This document shows, piece after piece, positions 44,003 through 55,446 of a stretch of DNA of 64,000 nt. This stretch comes from Ceratodon purpureus (Eukaryota > Streptophyta > Bryopsida > Pseudoditrichales > Ditrichaceae). The DNA is taken from positions 17,863,398 to 17,927,397 of the forward strand of contig CM026428.1 in NCBI GenBank assembly GCA_014871385.1. The letters run 5' to 3'. How positions within the stretch are numbered: the stretch's first letter is position 1; each line of letters begins with the position of its first letter. The notes below the pieces were generated by a model. It was given only the letters and a program-made list of their open reading frames with translations, searched no databases and was not told the DNA's origin. The position numbers were made by a program, and so were the translations under genes.

Positions 44003-44686
44003 CTAGCGCCACCTCTTCTTCTCGAAAGGCTCCTGCAGAATCGCGACCTGGCTGTAGCGGGGGGCGTGAATATTGAACTTGCCCGTAGTTTTCAAGGAAT
44101 CGGGATAAAAGAGCACAACATCGTCCTTGCTGTCAGGCGTGGAAATACGCAGCTTGGGACCAAACTTACTGAAGGCAGCCTGGGCAGACCTCAAACTGTG
44201 CTTGCGGGCCAAGGTGAGTGCACAGGATTTGCGGTAGATGGAGGTGACCTTCCAGAGGGACGAGCGACTGTGCACGAAGGAATAATAATTGACAATGGAG
44301 CGGATGATGGCGGAGTAATGGAGCACGATGGCAGCGTCAGGAGCGGCCACAAACTTGGGGTTAGAGGTGGCGCGTGCCAGACCCTGCGAGTTGTACTTGG
44401 CATAGCCGCGCTGCACCGCATCGGAGAGCAGGTGGCGCACGGGCGCCAGAAGGCGCGGGCGGGAGGCGGCGGCGGCGTCGTCGTCGTCGTCGTCATGATG
44501 ATGATGATGATGGTGAGCAGTGTTGGAGGTAGTGGAGGCAAGAGCAGGGGAAGGAGACCGAGAGACGGGGGAGAAGCGGAAGGTGAGGCAGCGCTGAAGC
44601 GCAGGGGTGGGAGGGAGGGAGTGGAGGTGGGGGTGGAGGCGCGGCATAGAGAGACCGTGCATGAGGTTGCGCAGCCAGTGCGCCAT
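44003..44686 (-). CDS. Nuclear group II intron maturase reduced to domain X
   Basis: Single exon, ATG 44686 to TAG at 44003, 227 residues. A second in-frame ATG lies at 44815. The N-terminus (MAHWLRNLMHGLSMPRLHPH, then RCLTFRFSPVSRS) is Arg/Leu/Ser-rich and lacks acids, so a mitochondrial or plastid presequence is likely. A His7-Asp6 run follows, coded by a CAT/GAC triplet array. From about residue 75 the sequence matches the maturase domain (Intron_maturas2): LSDAVQRGYAKYNSQGLARA, IVLHYSAIIRSIVNYYSF, VTSIYRKSCALTLARKHSL and AAFSKFGPKLRI, with the typical Y..I.R.IVNYY and SCA.TLA.KH. No reverse-transcriptase domain is present, unlike plant nMAT1-4. A promoter-like CT/GA-rich region (CACACAGACACACACGCTCG) lies upstream, so the short form seems genuine. 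It probably aids splicing of an organellar group II intron. Confidence 0.8.
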   Translation of the reverse strand: MAHWLRNLMHGLSMPRLHPHLHSLPPTPALQRCLTFRFSPVSRSPSPALASTTSNTAHHHHHHHDDDDDDAAAASRPRLLAPVRHLLSDAVQRGYAKYNSQGLARATSNPKFVAAPDAAIVLHYSAIIRSIVNYYSFVHSRSSLWKVTSIYRKSCALTLARKHSLRSAQAAFSKFGPKLRISTPDSKDDVVLFYPDSLKTTGKFNIHAPRYSQVAILQEPFEKKRWR

Positions 44687-45180
44687 CGTAGTGGCAGACG
44701 ACGACGAAGAGAGCTTCACACACACAGACACACACGCTCGTTCGCTCGTTCGCTCGCTCTGTCTCTGTCTGTCTCTCGCTCTGGAATGTCCAGACGCTGA
44801 GCTCCTCCTCCGCATCAGTTAACCTAGGGCTTTCTCCCTCCTCCCTCCAGTTCCAGGACTGGACTGGACTGGACACGATCATCTACACCGTCCATCTCAG
44901 ATCCTCAATGGTGTACGTCCAATTCGATTAAGGTGGGGCCCACCACTGACCTCAGCCACCTCCTGTCAGCAGAATACTCTTGTTTGTAACCGGCAGCAGG
45001 CCCGTTCGAGCTAACGTGTCGGGACTTGAGTGGCTGAGGGCAGCCCTGCTATACGCGGTAACCTGATGCTGTGGGCCCCGAGCAGAATCCTGTAATGATG
45101 ACGTAAAAATGCAATGATTATCTTTTTTTTCAACCGTTGGATCCTTTTGCTTGTGGGCCCCGAGCGGAATCCGAAGGTCG
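44687..45180 (-). promoter_or_regulatory. 5' flank of the maturase gene
   Basis: Contains CACACA and GCTCGTTCGCTC arrays directly upstream of the start. Beyond that are two copies of GTGGGCCCCGAGC.GAATCC (about 45070 and 45155). No other gene is supported. Confidence 0.4.
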
Positions 45181-45190
45181 GCCTGCTACC

Positions 45191-45302
45191 GGTTACGTAC
45201 GGTAAACAGCGGGAGGAGCTTGGTTACTGGGGGAAGGACTTGTCACTCCGCGACTCGTCCTCCCCCAGTAACTAGGCTCCTCCCGCCGGTTACCTAATAC
45301 GT
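45191..45302. repeat. Long near-perfect hairpin
   Basis: The left arm contains GCGGGAGGAGCTTGGTTACT followed by GGGGGA (45209-45234). The right arm is TCCCCCAGTAACTAGGCTCC followed by TCCCGC (45259-45284). The inner 26 bases pair with only two mismatches, the pairing extends outward through GTTACGTA..GGTAA, and the loop is about 24 bases. It could be a foldback element or a small-RNA precursor. Confidence 0.8.
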
Positions 45303-45404
45303 AACGGGCAGGGCATAGTGCTCAGGCCCGGGGCCGGGTGGTGAAGGCATGGGAAGATGAGCACTTGTGGCTTGTGCCTAGGGAGGGCTTTAAACTCGGA
45401 GTTC

Positions 45405-45480
45405 GGGTATATAAAGCGGGGACACACTCTGCACCATTTGGAACCTTAATCCTGCAAGGTCTCTCTACCTCTCAGCGGTC
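45405..45480 (+). promoter_or_regulatory. TATA-box core promoter-like site
   Basis: GGGTATATAAAGCGGGG at about 45406-45422 is followed by CACCATTTGG and CT-rich sequence (TCTCTCTACCTCTCAGC). No coding sequence follows on the + strand, so it may belong to a decayed element or a non-coding transcript. Confidence 0.35.
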
Positions 45481-45714
45481 TCTCCCAATTACACGATCAG
45501 ACAAGTTTCATTGACTCCAAAAATAGAAATGTTCATGTAACCTCGGCATTGAGTGCGAGGACTACCGGTTTAAGCACTTCATTGAAATTCATGCTAAATA
45601 CATTTGTTACCTCTAGGATTTTTCCTATAAATACTTAATGTCGTCATATGCAAAATACTAAATAAACTTTTTCTTTCCCTCATATAAGTTAGAAATTTGT
45701 TTTTTTTAGGTTTT

Positions 45715-46230
45715 TTCTTCTTTTCAGTTAAAAGGATGAACATCAATCTTTACTTTGACCGTTCGGATTGAGACTTTATAAAATAATGGAATTTCTAGAA
45801 AAGAAATGTGAATTAGCATTCATGTGTATTCAATTTAATAAAAATATAGTTTTCAATATGCTATAATTGTCTTTTTTGTGTTGTTTTTTTACAAAATTAA
45901 CTAACTTAATCATCTTTGTCATGCACCAAAATCTCCAAAATCTATAACGCAAAAAACCTAAGAAAAATAAAATTAAGTGTGTCAACGTAGTTAAAAATTG
46001 TGCCGGAAAAGTTTGTTTACAAATTTCAATCACTATAATCTTCTAAATTCTAATCCCTATAGTAAATTATGATGAATTTTTTTGAACTCTCTACTACAAT
46101 AATCTAGTTGACGATCCTACGGTTGGAATTGGAAAATGATGAGTTTTTAGTCGTTTATGCTTTTTACATTAGAAATGGCAGTTTTGGAATATTTTTGGTG
46201 AAACATAGTCAAGGAACTTAGAGGTGTATA
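45715..46230 (+). mobile_element. Diverged TTAA-family relative
   Basis: The block TGAACATCAATCTTTACTTT, then GACCGTTCGGATTG and AATGGAATTTCTAGAAA, is the inverse of 1174-1300. The right end, GTCAAGGAACTTAGAGGTGT, resembles the family ends GTCACGGCCGGTTAGGGGTT but lacks a clean TTAA. The left end was not found. Confidence 0.45.
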
Positions 46231-46814
46231 ACGAGGCCGGCCCTTCCCCTCTTCCACTCCTTGATTCTAATTTTAAGGAACTTGTGGCCTGTTTTAGTAA
46301 ATATTACATTTTTAATGGAACTACGCACTCCAAATTAGGCTAGGGAAATTGACTTAGTTAATTTATATAGCTTTATATTAAAAAATTAATAATTTTAAGT
46401 TTTTCTTTATCAACAAAATATTCATATGCATTTTTTCCTCCTTCCTATAGAAACCCTAATTGGGGGGCTCTTGTCAATAAGATGAGGATAACGTTCATCG
46501 CTAGGGTAAACCGAATCGTTTTCAAAGATGTGGTCTCAAAGATGATAATTGAAACAAACAGACACGCATTTGTGTTGTCATTTATTTATATCGTGTATGA
46601 TTACAAAACTCATAAAAATTGGAATTACATTCAATGAATTCTCAGAAAGATGCAATAAGTATAGTAGAATGGTAGTAATAGGGCTTTGTCATGAGAGAAG
46701 TACGATGCTCTGACAATTGAGTAATATGAAGCAATAAAAAGGATAGAAGAAATGTTTGTAGAAGAATTAAAAGAAAATAATGACGTACAACCAAGGCTAA
46801 ATAGAATTTCTTTG

Positions 46815-47840
46815 TTAAACCCTAAAGTTTCTTGGTATAGCCAAAACTGCGAGAAAAAAATCCTTACTAATAGAAATAAAATAAAATTTGTAACCGTAGG
46901 ATCTTGTATCTATCTTGTATAAAAAGGTTTATACCAAATTGGAGTACAATCCATTATGCAAATTGGAAGACTATAAGGTTTAAAGTCATTCACAAAGTTT
47001 TTTTTTTACTACCATTGTAGTGTACCTAAAGATTGATGTCTAAGTATAAGGTTTGTTTGCAAATACGTTTGATATATAGAAGGTCATCAATTTTTGTAGG
47101 TATAGAAGTTAGGTTTATAGCCAGGAGCTTTGGTCTCCATGCATACTTAGAAAGGGCAAAAAAACCCATGTTTTGGTTAGTAGAGGTGTGCTGAAAATGC
47201 CTTACATCTTCCAAATTTAAAACAACTAAAAGAGTAACCTAAACATGTGCAATGGGAAATTCAAACAGTAGATATGTTCTTGTCAAGGAGGAAAGAAACC
47301 TCAAAAAACTTCAATCAAATCGAAGTAAAAAAGAAAAATTTGCTTGTTATTGAAGTGCAAACAATTTCATTTCCTGTAATTTTAAAGAAGCAACTTTGAA
47401 ATAGTGGGTCTTGTGGATGGATCCGCTTGCAACGTCACAAAAATAAGATGATATATCTTAGCGTCACATGAAAACTGAAGGCTATATGTAAATTTTGTAG
47501 GAATGAAAACAACCCCTTTGGATGGAACCATTAGTTAGATGAAATATGTCCAGTGAGTGAAAGATGTCAAAAATGTATTGCCTTTATAATGACATGAAAC
47601 TTGGGCAAAAAATGGAAGATTGTGATTGGTTGTGGGCTACCTAGATTTATGGCAAATTCTTCTAAATCCCTTATTTTGCATTGTGACTTCAAATGCTTTG
47701 AAGATTGTGCCATTGAAAAGTTACCAGTGATAGTTGCGTTTAGTAAAAACATTAGAAAATTACAAAAAATCATGAGCTTAAAATAGCCTATCTAAAAGTG
47801 CTGCGACCACAATGTAGTCTTAAGAAAATTTAGGGATTGA
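46815..47840 (+). mobile_element. TTAA-family element, about 1 kb
   Basis: The left edge is TTAA (46815-46818) then ACCCTAAAGTTTCTTGG. The right edge is GAAAATTTAGGGA then TTGA (47837-47840). The interior has GTAACCGTAGGATCTTGTA, the family motif also seen at about 15705, 16490 and 52345. No ORF is credible. Confidence 0.6.
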
Positions 47841-48814
47841 GGGAAGATGGAAGTATCATCTATATACAAGCTCAAGTTACAAATATAAAATTTGGACATG
47901 GTATCAAGGATACAAACATACAAGAAGAGTAGTTGAAAGCTAAAAAAATGTTGAAGAAAGAAATTAATAAGAATTTGCAATAACAAGAAAAGTACACAAA
48001 CAATACCAAGAACGGTGAGCTAAAGCTCTAAGAAATACATTGTTGATATTGAAGAACTCTTCTGCTTCAACTCCAATATATACTCTAGGCTTGGAAGCAG
48101 TGTTGGTCCACCACTTCTCATAATGATTCTGATTGATTCATTTCATTGAGAACCGTGACATAACAGTCCAACATTGCTTGGAAGCTACTTGAAGAACTTC
48201 CATCAACTAGGAAGCTTTTAGAACGACTTCTATCAACTTAAATGCTTCTAAAGGAATTTCCATCAACTTTCTGTAAGGTTTCTAGAGAGTTTGAAAGGTT
48301 CCTTGTAGAATGGAAAATTGATTCTCAACTAACCCAAAGTACTCTCATTAATTTTTAGATCAACACTAGGTACTTTTTATTTAGTAGATAGAATGACTTA
48401 GGTCAGATGTAAATAAGAGAGGTTTCATATCATCTTTTAGTTTACAATGGAACATTGTCTAAATAGAAATCAGAGAAAATTGGTTCAGATACTTAGCTCA
48501 AGCAACTCTTGTATCAGATTCCTATTATTCCATAATTTCTCGTGATATATTCCAAATTCGACTAAGGTATATTCTCCTTATATGATCATTCATCTTTAAT
48601 CTCTATCCTTGAGGTTCCGGACTTCTTATGGTTCAATCCAAAGTACTACAATGACTTCTAAATAATTCCTATTGAACTTATTCTGTTAAAAAAACATTGT
48701 CACAATACCATCTCACTACCCTACCTGATATTTGTCACAATACCATGTCACAAAATCATCCAAATATTACATCTATACCATTCATCCGCAAACTATGAGA
48801 AACCATCGTTTTTT
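47841..48814. other. AT-rich DNA with AAGCTTC-type repeats
   Basis: The stretch 48085-48320 contains TTGGAAGC, GGAAGCTTTTAGAA and TTCCATCAACTT in serial variants, resembling the LTR-like palindromes at 19210-19385. No gene is supported. Confidence 0.35.
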
Positions 48815-51800
48815 TGTTATGTCTTCGTTCATGTCAACAAGGTTTTTTGATGTCTTCGTGCTAGCCAATAATGTCCCCCGAACGTGAGGATGTCCACGCA
48901 TCAATAAGGAATAGTGGAGGTGGGAGGGTATCAAAACACGCGTGTGAAATAGAAGACGCGAGTCACGCGACAATGTCTCCAGCAACGTATTTGTCTCTGA
49001 AGACGTAGTGAGGACATCATGGGTGAAACGGAATTGCCACACTGTTAGCGGACTACTGTTTCACTTTAGGTGAAAACGTGAAAGTTACTAGTGTGCAAGG
49101 TAGAAAGATGTCCAATAGTTAAAAAAACATCAAAACATGCAATAGTGTGCAGGAGGAAAACAAAAAAGGCACCATCCTTTAGCATTTTTTTAGAATATTT
49201 TTTGAGGAAATAAATTTTTTAATTTGTAAAATAAAAGGAATGTTCTGATTGTGATCATTTTTTTTATCCTTTGAATTTATTTTTTCTACTTCGTATAATA
49301 TTTTTCAGACATAAAATTATTATTTTTAAAAACTAATTATATATTATTTAAAATTTTAAGAATATGTTATTAAAATTAATTATTTTGTATTATAACTGGA
49401 CATACTAAATGTAGTAGAATATATTTAAGTGTTAAACTAATATTTATTAATTAAGATAATATTAAAATACCTCTTTTCTACAAAAACCAATTTTTTTTTA
49501 AAAAAAAACAATGATTTTGTGAAGTTTTTAGTGGCAATACCGATGTGGACGTATTATATATTTTGTAGTTTACAGCTCTTCATCCACATGGCAAGCACAA
49601 TTCTACATCAACCCACCTCACACGTCATTCTATGTTGAGGTTCACGTCACTTGAGACATCTGAGTATATAAGTCTTCAGTAACGTCACCATGTCTGTAAA
49701 GACATTCCCAGGATGTCTGTGATAACGTTGAAGAAACACGACGATGTTTTTACAGAAATTTTGAAAGATGTTTTAGCAAACGTCTCATGCGCTGTCTCCG
49801 TAGTCATCCTTGGAGACATCACCAAAAATATTGAAGACAATGTCCATATGTAGTCATGTTTGACTGGATGTCACTTGTGTCTCCAAGGTCATCTGTGATG
49901 GCAATGTCACTCCAAACGTGTGCTACGACATTCTATAAGACATTTGCATTTTGTTTTTCACTTATCCACGGTGACATCGGCAACAATGGAACATGTGTCT
50001 TGAAGAATCTTTTCATAGATGTCCATAGAATCGTCCTTGAAAACATCAACAGTGTCTCACTATCTGGCAGAACATTGACAAGTCCTGGAAAACATCATCT
50101 TGTTTTGCAAAACATAACCATCAACTAGGATGAATTTTGTAAAGTTCATTGGATGAACATAGGCGGCGAGGATTAGCTGCCACAACCATAGTCGGGTCAT
50201 GAGACCTTTGAGCAGAATTTGAGGATGCACAAAGCTCACTTTGGCCTTCATTTCTCCAAGTAGTTAGAGTTTAGAATGTAGAGGTTAGAGTTTTAGAGTG
50301 TAGACTAAGTTTACAAGTTAGAATGTAAGAGTTTAGAGTATAGATGTTAGAGTTTTAGAGTTTAGGAGCGTGTGATTTAGAAGTCAAAGTTTTAGAGCTT
50401 GGGAGTGTTACAGTTTCGAGTGTAGAGGTTAGACTTTTATAGTGTAGAGTTTAGAAGTTAGAAGTTAGACTTTGAGAGTGTAGAGTTTAGAGTGTAGAAG
50501 CAGCAAAAAGAAATGAAGAGAGAGGCGTGCAAGTAGGTAAGTGATTGCACAATATATTGATGGCCCAAACAAAACTCAAATGAACTACTGCAAGACGTAT
50601 GAACAAACATGGGAAATTTGGAAGACGTCCTATCAAACACGTTGATGTTTCCATGAGCGTCTGAGATATTTTATGGAACATCCTAGGAGACTTTTTATCA
50701 CATGATGCAACTTGTATTGCACTTTGTGAGGCATGTTGAACGTTCACAAAGTGTTATGATTAGGACTAAGAGTCTATTGACGTTAGGATATAAATCATGC
50801 ACATAGAGGTGGTCCCACTAACTAGATTTACAGCAATTTCCTTCTTTTGTAAATCCCTTGTTTAACCGCATGTGTTGTTCGGCTGTTGAATATGTGCAGG
50901 GTTGGACATGCGATGTGCTAGGAGCGTCATGTAGACATAACTATGTTGTAGAAGAGACATGCCGCAACACTTAGGAAACGCATTGACGTCTTTTGAAACA
51001 TCTCCGCGTCTATGGACACTGTATCCCAGGACATGTTCAAGAGCACTCCAATGTTTTAGGCTAGGATGTCGTGACACTTTAGCGATGTTCAATTTTGAAT
51101 ACTGAGCATAATGTATTTATCTATACCATGACTATAAAGTGGAAGGCATTCATATTATAAATTGCGTAAATATCATATTACCACATTTGTAGGTAGGCCA
51201 ATTAGCATGAAGTTGGATGAGTGTATATGTGTGATGAAGTACTGATGTCTTGTACAACATATTCATGTCTTGAACAAAATCTCTCAATGTTCTTCCAAAA
51301 CATCATCAAATATACACTATATGCAATACCATGTCTCAGGTGATGTCACGTCAGACACGCATAAATTCTTTGAGACATCCGGGATGACACCTCCTACACT
51401 CACGTGCATGGATCAGCAACGTACTTTAGGACTTGGTTATGTTCATCAACATGTCCTCTGCCACATGGCAATATCAAGACCTAGACAACGTTGTCATAGA
51501 CATCAAAGTGGACATCTCGACGTCAACCGACGACGTCGAGAAAAAAATATTCATGTTTTTCAGTGACGTCCTCGCAAACGTCGTACTGAAATGGAAACCA
51601 CGCAGACCTCTGCTAAAGCAGCATGCCTAGTCATTCTTTCCCGGGTCCACGTTAAATTTTCCTAGTTCCATATCAGACGCCACATCAACAAATGGTGGGA
51701 TTAAGTTAGATTCCACATCACCATTGGAGAGGATAAAATTACCAGCCATGTGGCACTGCCCGTCATTCTACCGCTTAGGTGTCGTTGACGTGGCACCCAG

Positions 51801-51996
51801 TTGGTACCATTTCCATCCTTCCAAAATCACCGAAAATCGTCCGTGTTGCAGGGATGTCCGCACGTTTTTGGTGATGTCTCCCTATGTTACACCTTGTTAC
51901 ACGCATCAGTACGCTATAGGGATGTAAATTTAGATGTCTACATGTCTCTCGGGACATGATTGAAGACATCACAAAGAACGTGAATTTTTTATAGTG
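48815..51996. mobile_element. ATGTC/GACAT-rich block, possible CACTA-type non-autonomous element
   Basis: ATGTC and its complement GACAT recur dozens of times across this block in both orientations, thinning abruptly outside it. The right edge, GAATTTTTTATAGTG, reversed reads CACTATAAAAAATTC, a CACTA-like terminus. Dense short subterminal motifs are typical of CACTA elements. The matching left end and 3-bp duplication were not found, and an AT-rich block (49180-49540) and a telomere-like array (50261-50500) interrupt it. No ORF is recognisable. Confidence 0.4.
50261..50500 (+). repeat. Degenerate TTTAGAG/TTAGAGT minisatellite
   Basis: About 240 bases consist of 6-8-bp variants of TAGAGTT/TTTAGAG/TAGAGTG in one orientation, one base away from the plant telomere unit TTTAGGG. 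Confidence 0.8.
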
Positions 51997-52224
51997 GTAG
52001 TTCAGTTATGTTTCCAAAGGTTACGATATTCTTTTCATGTTTTTGATTGATTCTCACTTTCCCATTGGCCAATGCAGTTCTTAGGCTTTCTTTTGTTGCA
52101 TTGCAACATATTGTTTGCTAATAGTATGTATAAATCGTCCTCTAAGAATGATGGATCCTCAAATGACACAATACCATTTTCCTTTTTATTTATTCATTTT
52201 CAAAAATATCTTTCAATCACACTA
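51997..52224. other. Spacer
   Basis: T-rich DNA, nothing recognised. Confidence 0.3.
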
Positions 52225-53148
52225 TTAACCTCTAAATTTCCTTGTATTTTTTGGGAGCTTGAAACCTCAAAACTGCAATTTTCATCCTCTATGGACTCCT
52301 TGTGGTATGATACAAATAATTTTATTTTTTTAAGACTTTCAACCATAAGATCTTGTACCAAATCCTATTTTTAGGTACTATTTCAAACATTGACCGTTGG
52401 ATGTTTTTTATTTGTGAGATCATAGCGTTTAAAGTTGCACCAAAAGTTTTTTGAGCATTGTGTGGAAAGCATGGTGCAAATGGGCCCAAGGGCAAATTGA
52501 TGATTGTTACTCCAAACATTTTGCTCATAGGTAACTAAGTTGGGCATGTGTGTGCAAAAAATTAGAGTTCCCTCATGTTCCTAAGGCAAAACCTACATTT
52601 TTTTTACACAAATATACAAAAACGATGATTTGGTAAAACATGCATTACATTAATTTTATTTGGTTTAGGGGAAAAATGAACGGGGAATAGGTACCTTGAT
52701 ATTTTTTGATTTTTAGGAAAAATAATTTTTGAAAAATTCTTAGATCTCACATTTAGACAAATTTTGAAAGAGAAAATTGTTTAGTTACTATAAATTGTGA
52801 AGCTTGCTCTTGTAAATTTTGAAGGCTACCCTTGTAGAATTAGTATACATTTTGACTTTGGGCCCTTTGGAACTCAAGTAGTAATTTGGTTAAGAGCATG
52901 TTTTAAATAAAAAAATTAAAAAAACCTTAAACATAATTTATTTTTTCTTGCCTAGATTCTGAAAACTAAAATTTGTGTTTAAAAACTCTAAAATTGGAAT
53001 TTGCCTTTGCTATTTTTTGCACACACACCTTGTAGTATAGAAAGCACTCACTAAAAATCTTAGTCAAAAATATGAATTTTACCCAAAAACCTATGCTACC
53101 CGAAACAACAAAAGATTGTTTTGCTTTTAAAGAAAATTTGAGGGTTAA
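52225..53148 (+). mobile_element. TTAA-family element, 924 bp
   Basis: The left edge is TTAA (52225-52228) then CCTCTAAATTTCC. The right edge is GAAAATTTGAGGG then TTAA (53145-53148). The inverted ends agree at 14 of 17 bases. The interior motif AACCATAAGATCTTGTACCA is shared with the other copies. No ORF is credible. Confidence 0.7.
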
Positions 53149-54132
53149 ATCACGCAACTAATTAGCTACTTCAATCGAGTAGACTTCTATATAACCTCAA
53201 AATTCACTCACAGATTCTACAGCTCTCTTATATTAGTCACAATTTCACAAATTCAGCCCACCTCAAATTCTCTCTCTTATACTGCGGATGGCCTGTCAAT
53301 TTGATTTTAAGTGCTCTTCAGTTTTCAATTAGATTATAAGTTTCTGTCAATTTGACTTGAGTGCTCTCCAATTTTCAATTAGACAAGTTTTGTTTTCCTT
53401 CTACAGTCATAGAATTGTGTGAAGTCTCCAACCATTAGTACTAATCTCTATGCAAACTATCAATTGGACAATAACCAAAATCTTCTCAGCTATGGAATTG
53501 CATACAAATGGATATTAAAATAGTAAAATATACAGATGAAACAATTGCAGGGACTAACTGCACATTCAATCTTGATTCCATTGGACATTACTGGTTTACA
53601 GCAATTCACTAATCCAAATACTTTTAGTCAAATAGACGGAATTTACCAATACAATTATATTGACAAATCGTATTTTTAGAGTTTGGATTTACAAAGAATC
53701 AATTTCTGATTTTATATGCTTGGACTAACACTTACAAAGGATTTCAACTTGAAAAAATCAGTGTAGTAGTCTACATCTTCTTCTCCTATTTACTTATAGC
53801 CTCATGAAGAAATGGGTGCATTCTTTTTATTTCAAATTCTAAAAGACACTTAACCCCTCTAATTCTACCCTTTAGTATCCTTCTTGTTTGATTAAGCATC
53901 CTTTGGTCTATTTAGTTCACATTAGCTTCTCATTCTAATTACTTAACGCCTTTAAGTCCTTTTTATACTATTTTTTAGAAAAGTACTTAAAACAAAAAAT
54001 ATTTATATTACATTTCTTTTTAGAAGGTTCTAGATATTAGTTTCTAGAAGGTTCTAGAGGCTATGCTCTTACCATTCTAGACCATGGAGGATTTTCTACT
54101 ACATTTTTAGACAATAAAAGTAAAGATTTTGG

Positions 54133-54146
54133 TTTAGGGTTTAGGG
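54133..54146 (+). repeat. Two TTTAGGG telomere-type units
   Basis: Direct reading of two perfect heptamers, the land-plant telomere sequence, at an internal position. Confidence 0.85.
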
Positions 54147-54845
54147 CTGTAATAAATTTTGTTTTCCACATTGGCAAGATCTATTTGAATATAATAAAGA
54201 CTCATCTAAGGATTAGTATACATGAACATAACATCTTTTTTTTTGTTTTTTTTTTTTTTTTTTGAGATTTTCTAATTTTTTATTTTAAGAATTATTTTTG
54301 AGCAAAACACTCATGGTTCTAAAGTATACAATCTACTCCTTAGAACTAAAATTTATTCAAAAGTTTGAAGTATCATAATGTAGCTTTGAATGTTGGCCTT
54401 GTAATCAACACTAGTTATATTGTTATGAAGGGATGACTACTTCATAGCATATACAAAGGTTTATTCCACAAGGCATTTTGGGTTGATGTATCTTTTGTAT
54501 AGATAGTAGAACATCATTAGCTGAATGAATTTTGTATATATCACATTAGTATGTAAATTAAATAATGATGTTTCCTCTTGAATGCTTAGCCTTAGTATAC
54601 TAATCACATAATACTATGCCTTGGTCTTGAATTGATTTAATAAAGTGTCTACAATTTAGTTCGTTTCAAAGATGTACATATTGATTAAAATATTACATAA
54701 TAATTTAAGATATTTAATACAATTTCAGCTTGTATGTATGAACATACAATGACAGTCAATGTAGGATAGATTGTAAGGAGATTAAAATGAAATTGGTATA
54801 AATATGTAGAAGAATAATGGTGGTGCTCACACAACCTTCACAATG

Positions 54846-54866
54846 TTTAGGGTTTAGGGTTTAGAG
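54846..54866 (+). repeat. TTTAGGG x2 plus TTTAGAG
   Basis: Three tandem heptamers, the last with one change; a short interstitial telomere-like site. Confidence 0.85.
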
Positions 54867-55446
54867 CTCAACATCCGATCAGCTGGAAACCAACCGTCCA
54901 AGCGGTGGCCACGGACCACGGTCATGCAACTGACCTGTGAATGGGTCCTAAACCCATCCCTTTGGCAGCAAGTCACTCAAAACCAATTTTATAAGAAACA
55001 TAGGATTTGGAAAATTGGGAGGAATTGGTGGTGAGGAAAATGTAATCAATTCGTGTAATCTGCACACTACAGATGGTGACATTTGTTCATCATTTTCTAC
55101 TTGATAAACATTCCTCAATTTTAAAAAGACTGAGTATCAAAAAGCTCATCCTAACACAAGCCTCTAAAGGAAGTCAACAATCTGAGAAAGGCCAGTTTTC
55201 GTGTTGCATTTTCTTTTAAGAAGAAGTCAGCTCATAACAAAGTATGTGACTGCACACCTCACAAGAACTCTACTCATTCGAGTTCAACTAGTATGCAAAG
55301 AAATAGATCTTGCATATGTCCAGGCGGTCATTCCAAGCTGATGCAAATAGTTAGAAAAACCTGGCAAGGGGCCTAATTCTTTCCAGATGTGAGGGTCATG
55401 CTAATATACACAGTGAAGTGCCCATGTTAATTGGCTCAAAACTATT

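Larger units (their letters stand above)
53149..55446. other. AT-rich intergenic DNA with telomere-type repeats
   Basis: Two TTTAGGG units occur at 54133-54146, and (TTTAGGG)2TTTAGAG at 54846-54866. A poly-T run lies near 54236-54262. No gene is supported. Confidence 0.4.

Noticed and set aside
43910..44800. 296-codon forward frame rich in Gly, Val and Arg
   Set aside because: It is antisense to the maturase-domain gene, whose protein motifs are clear. This frame has none.
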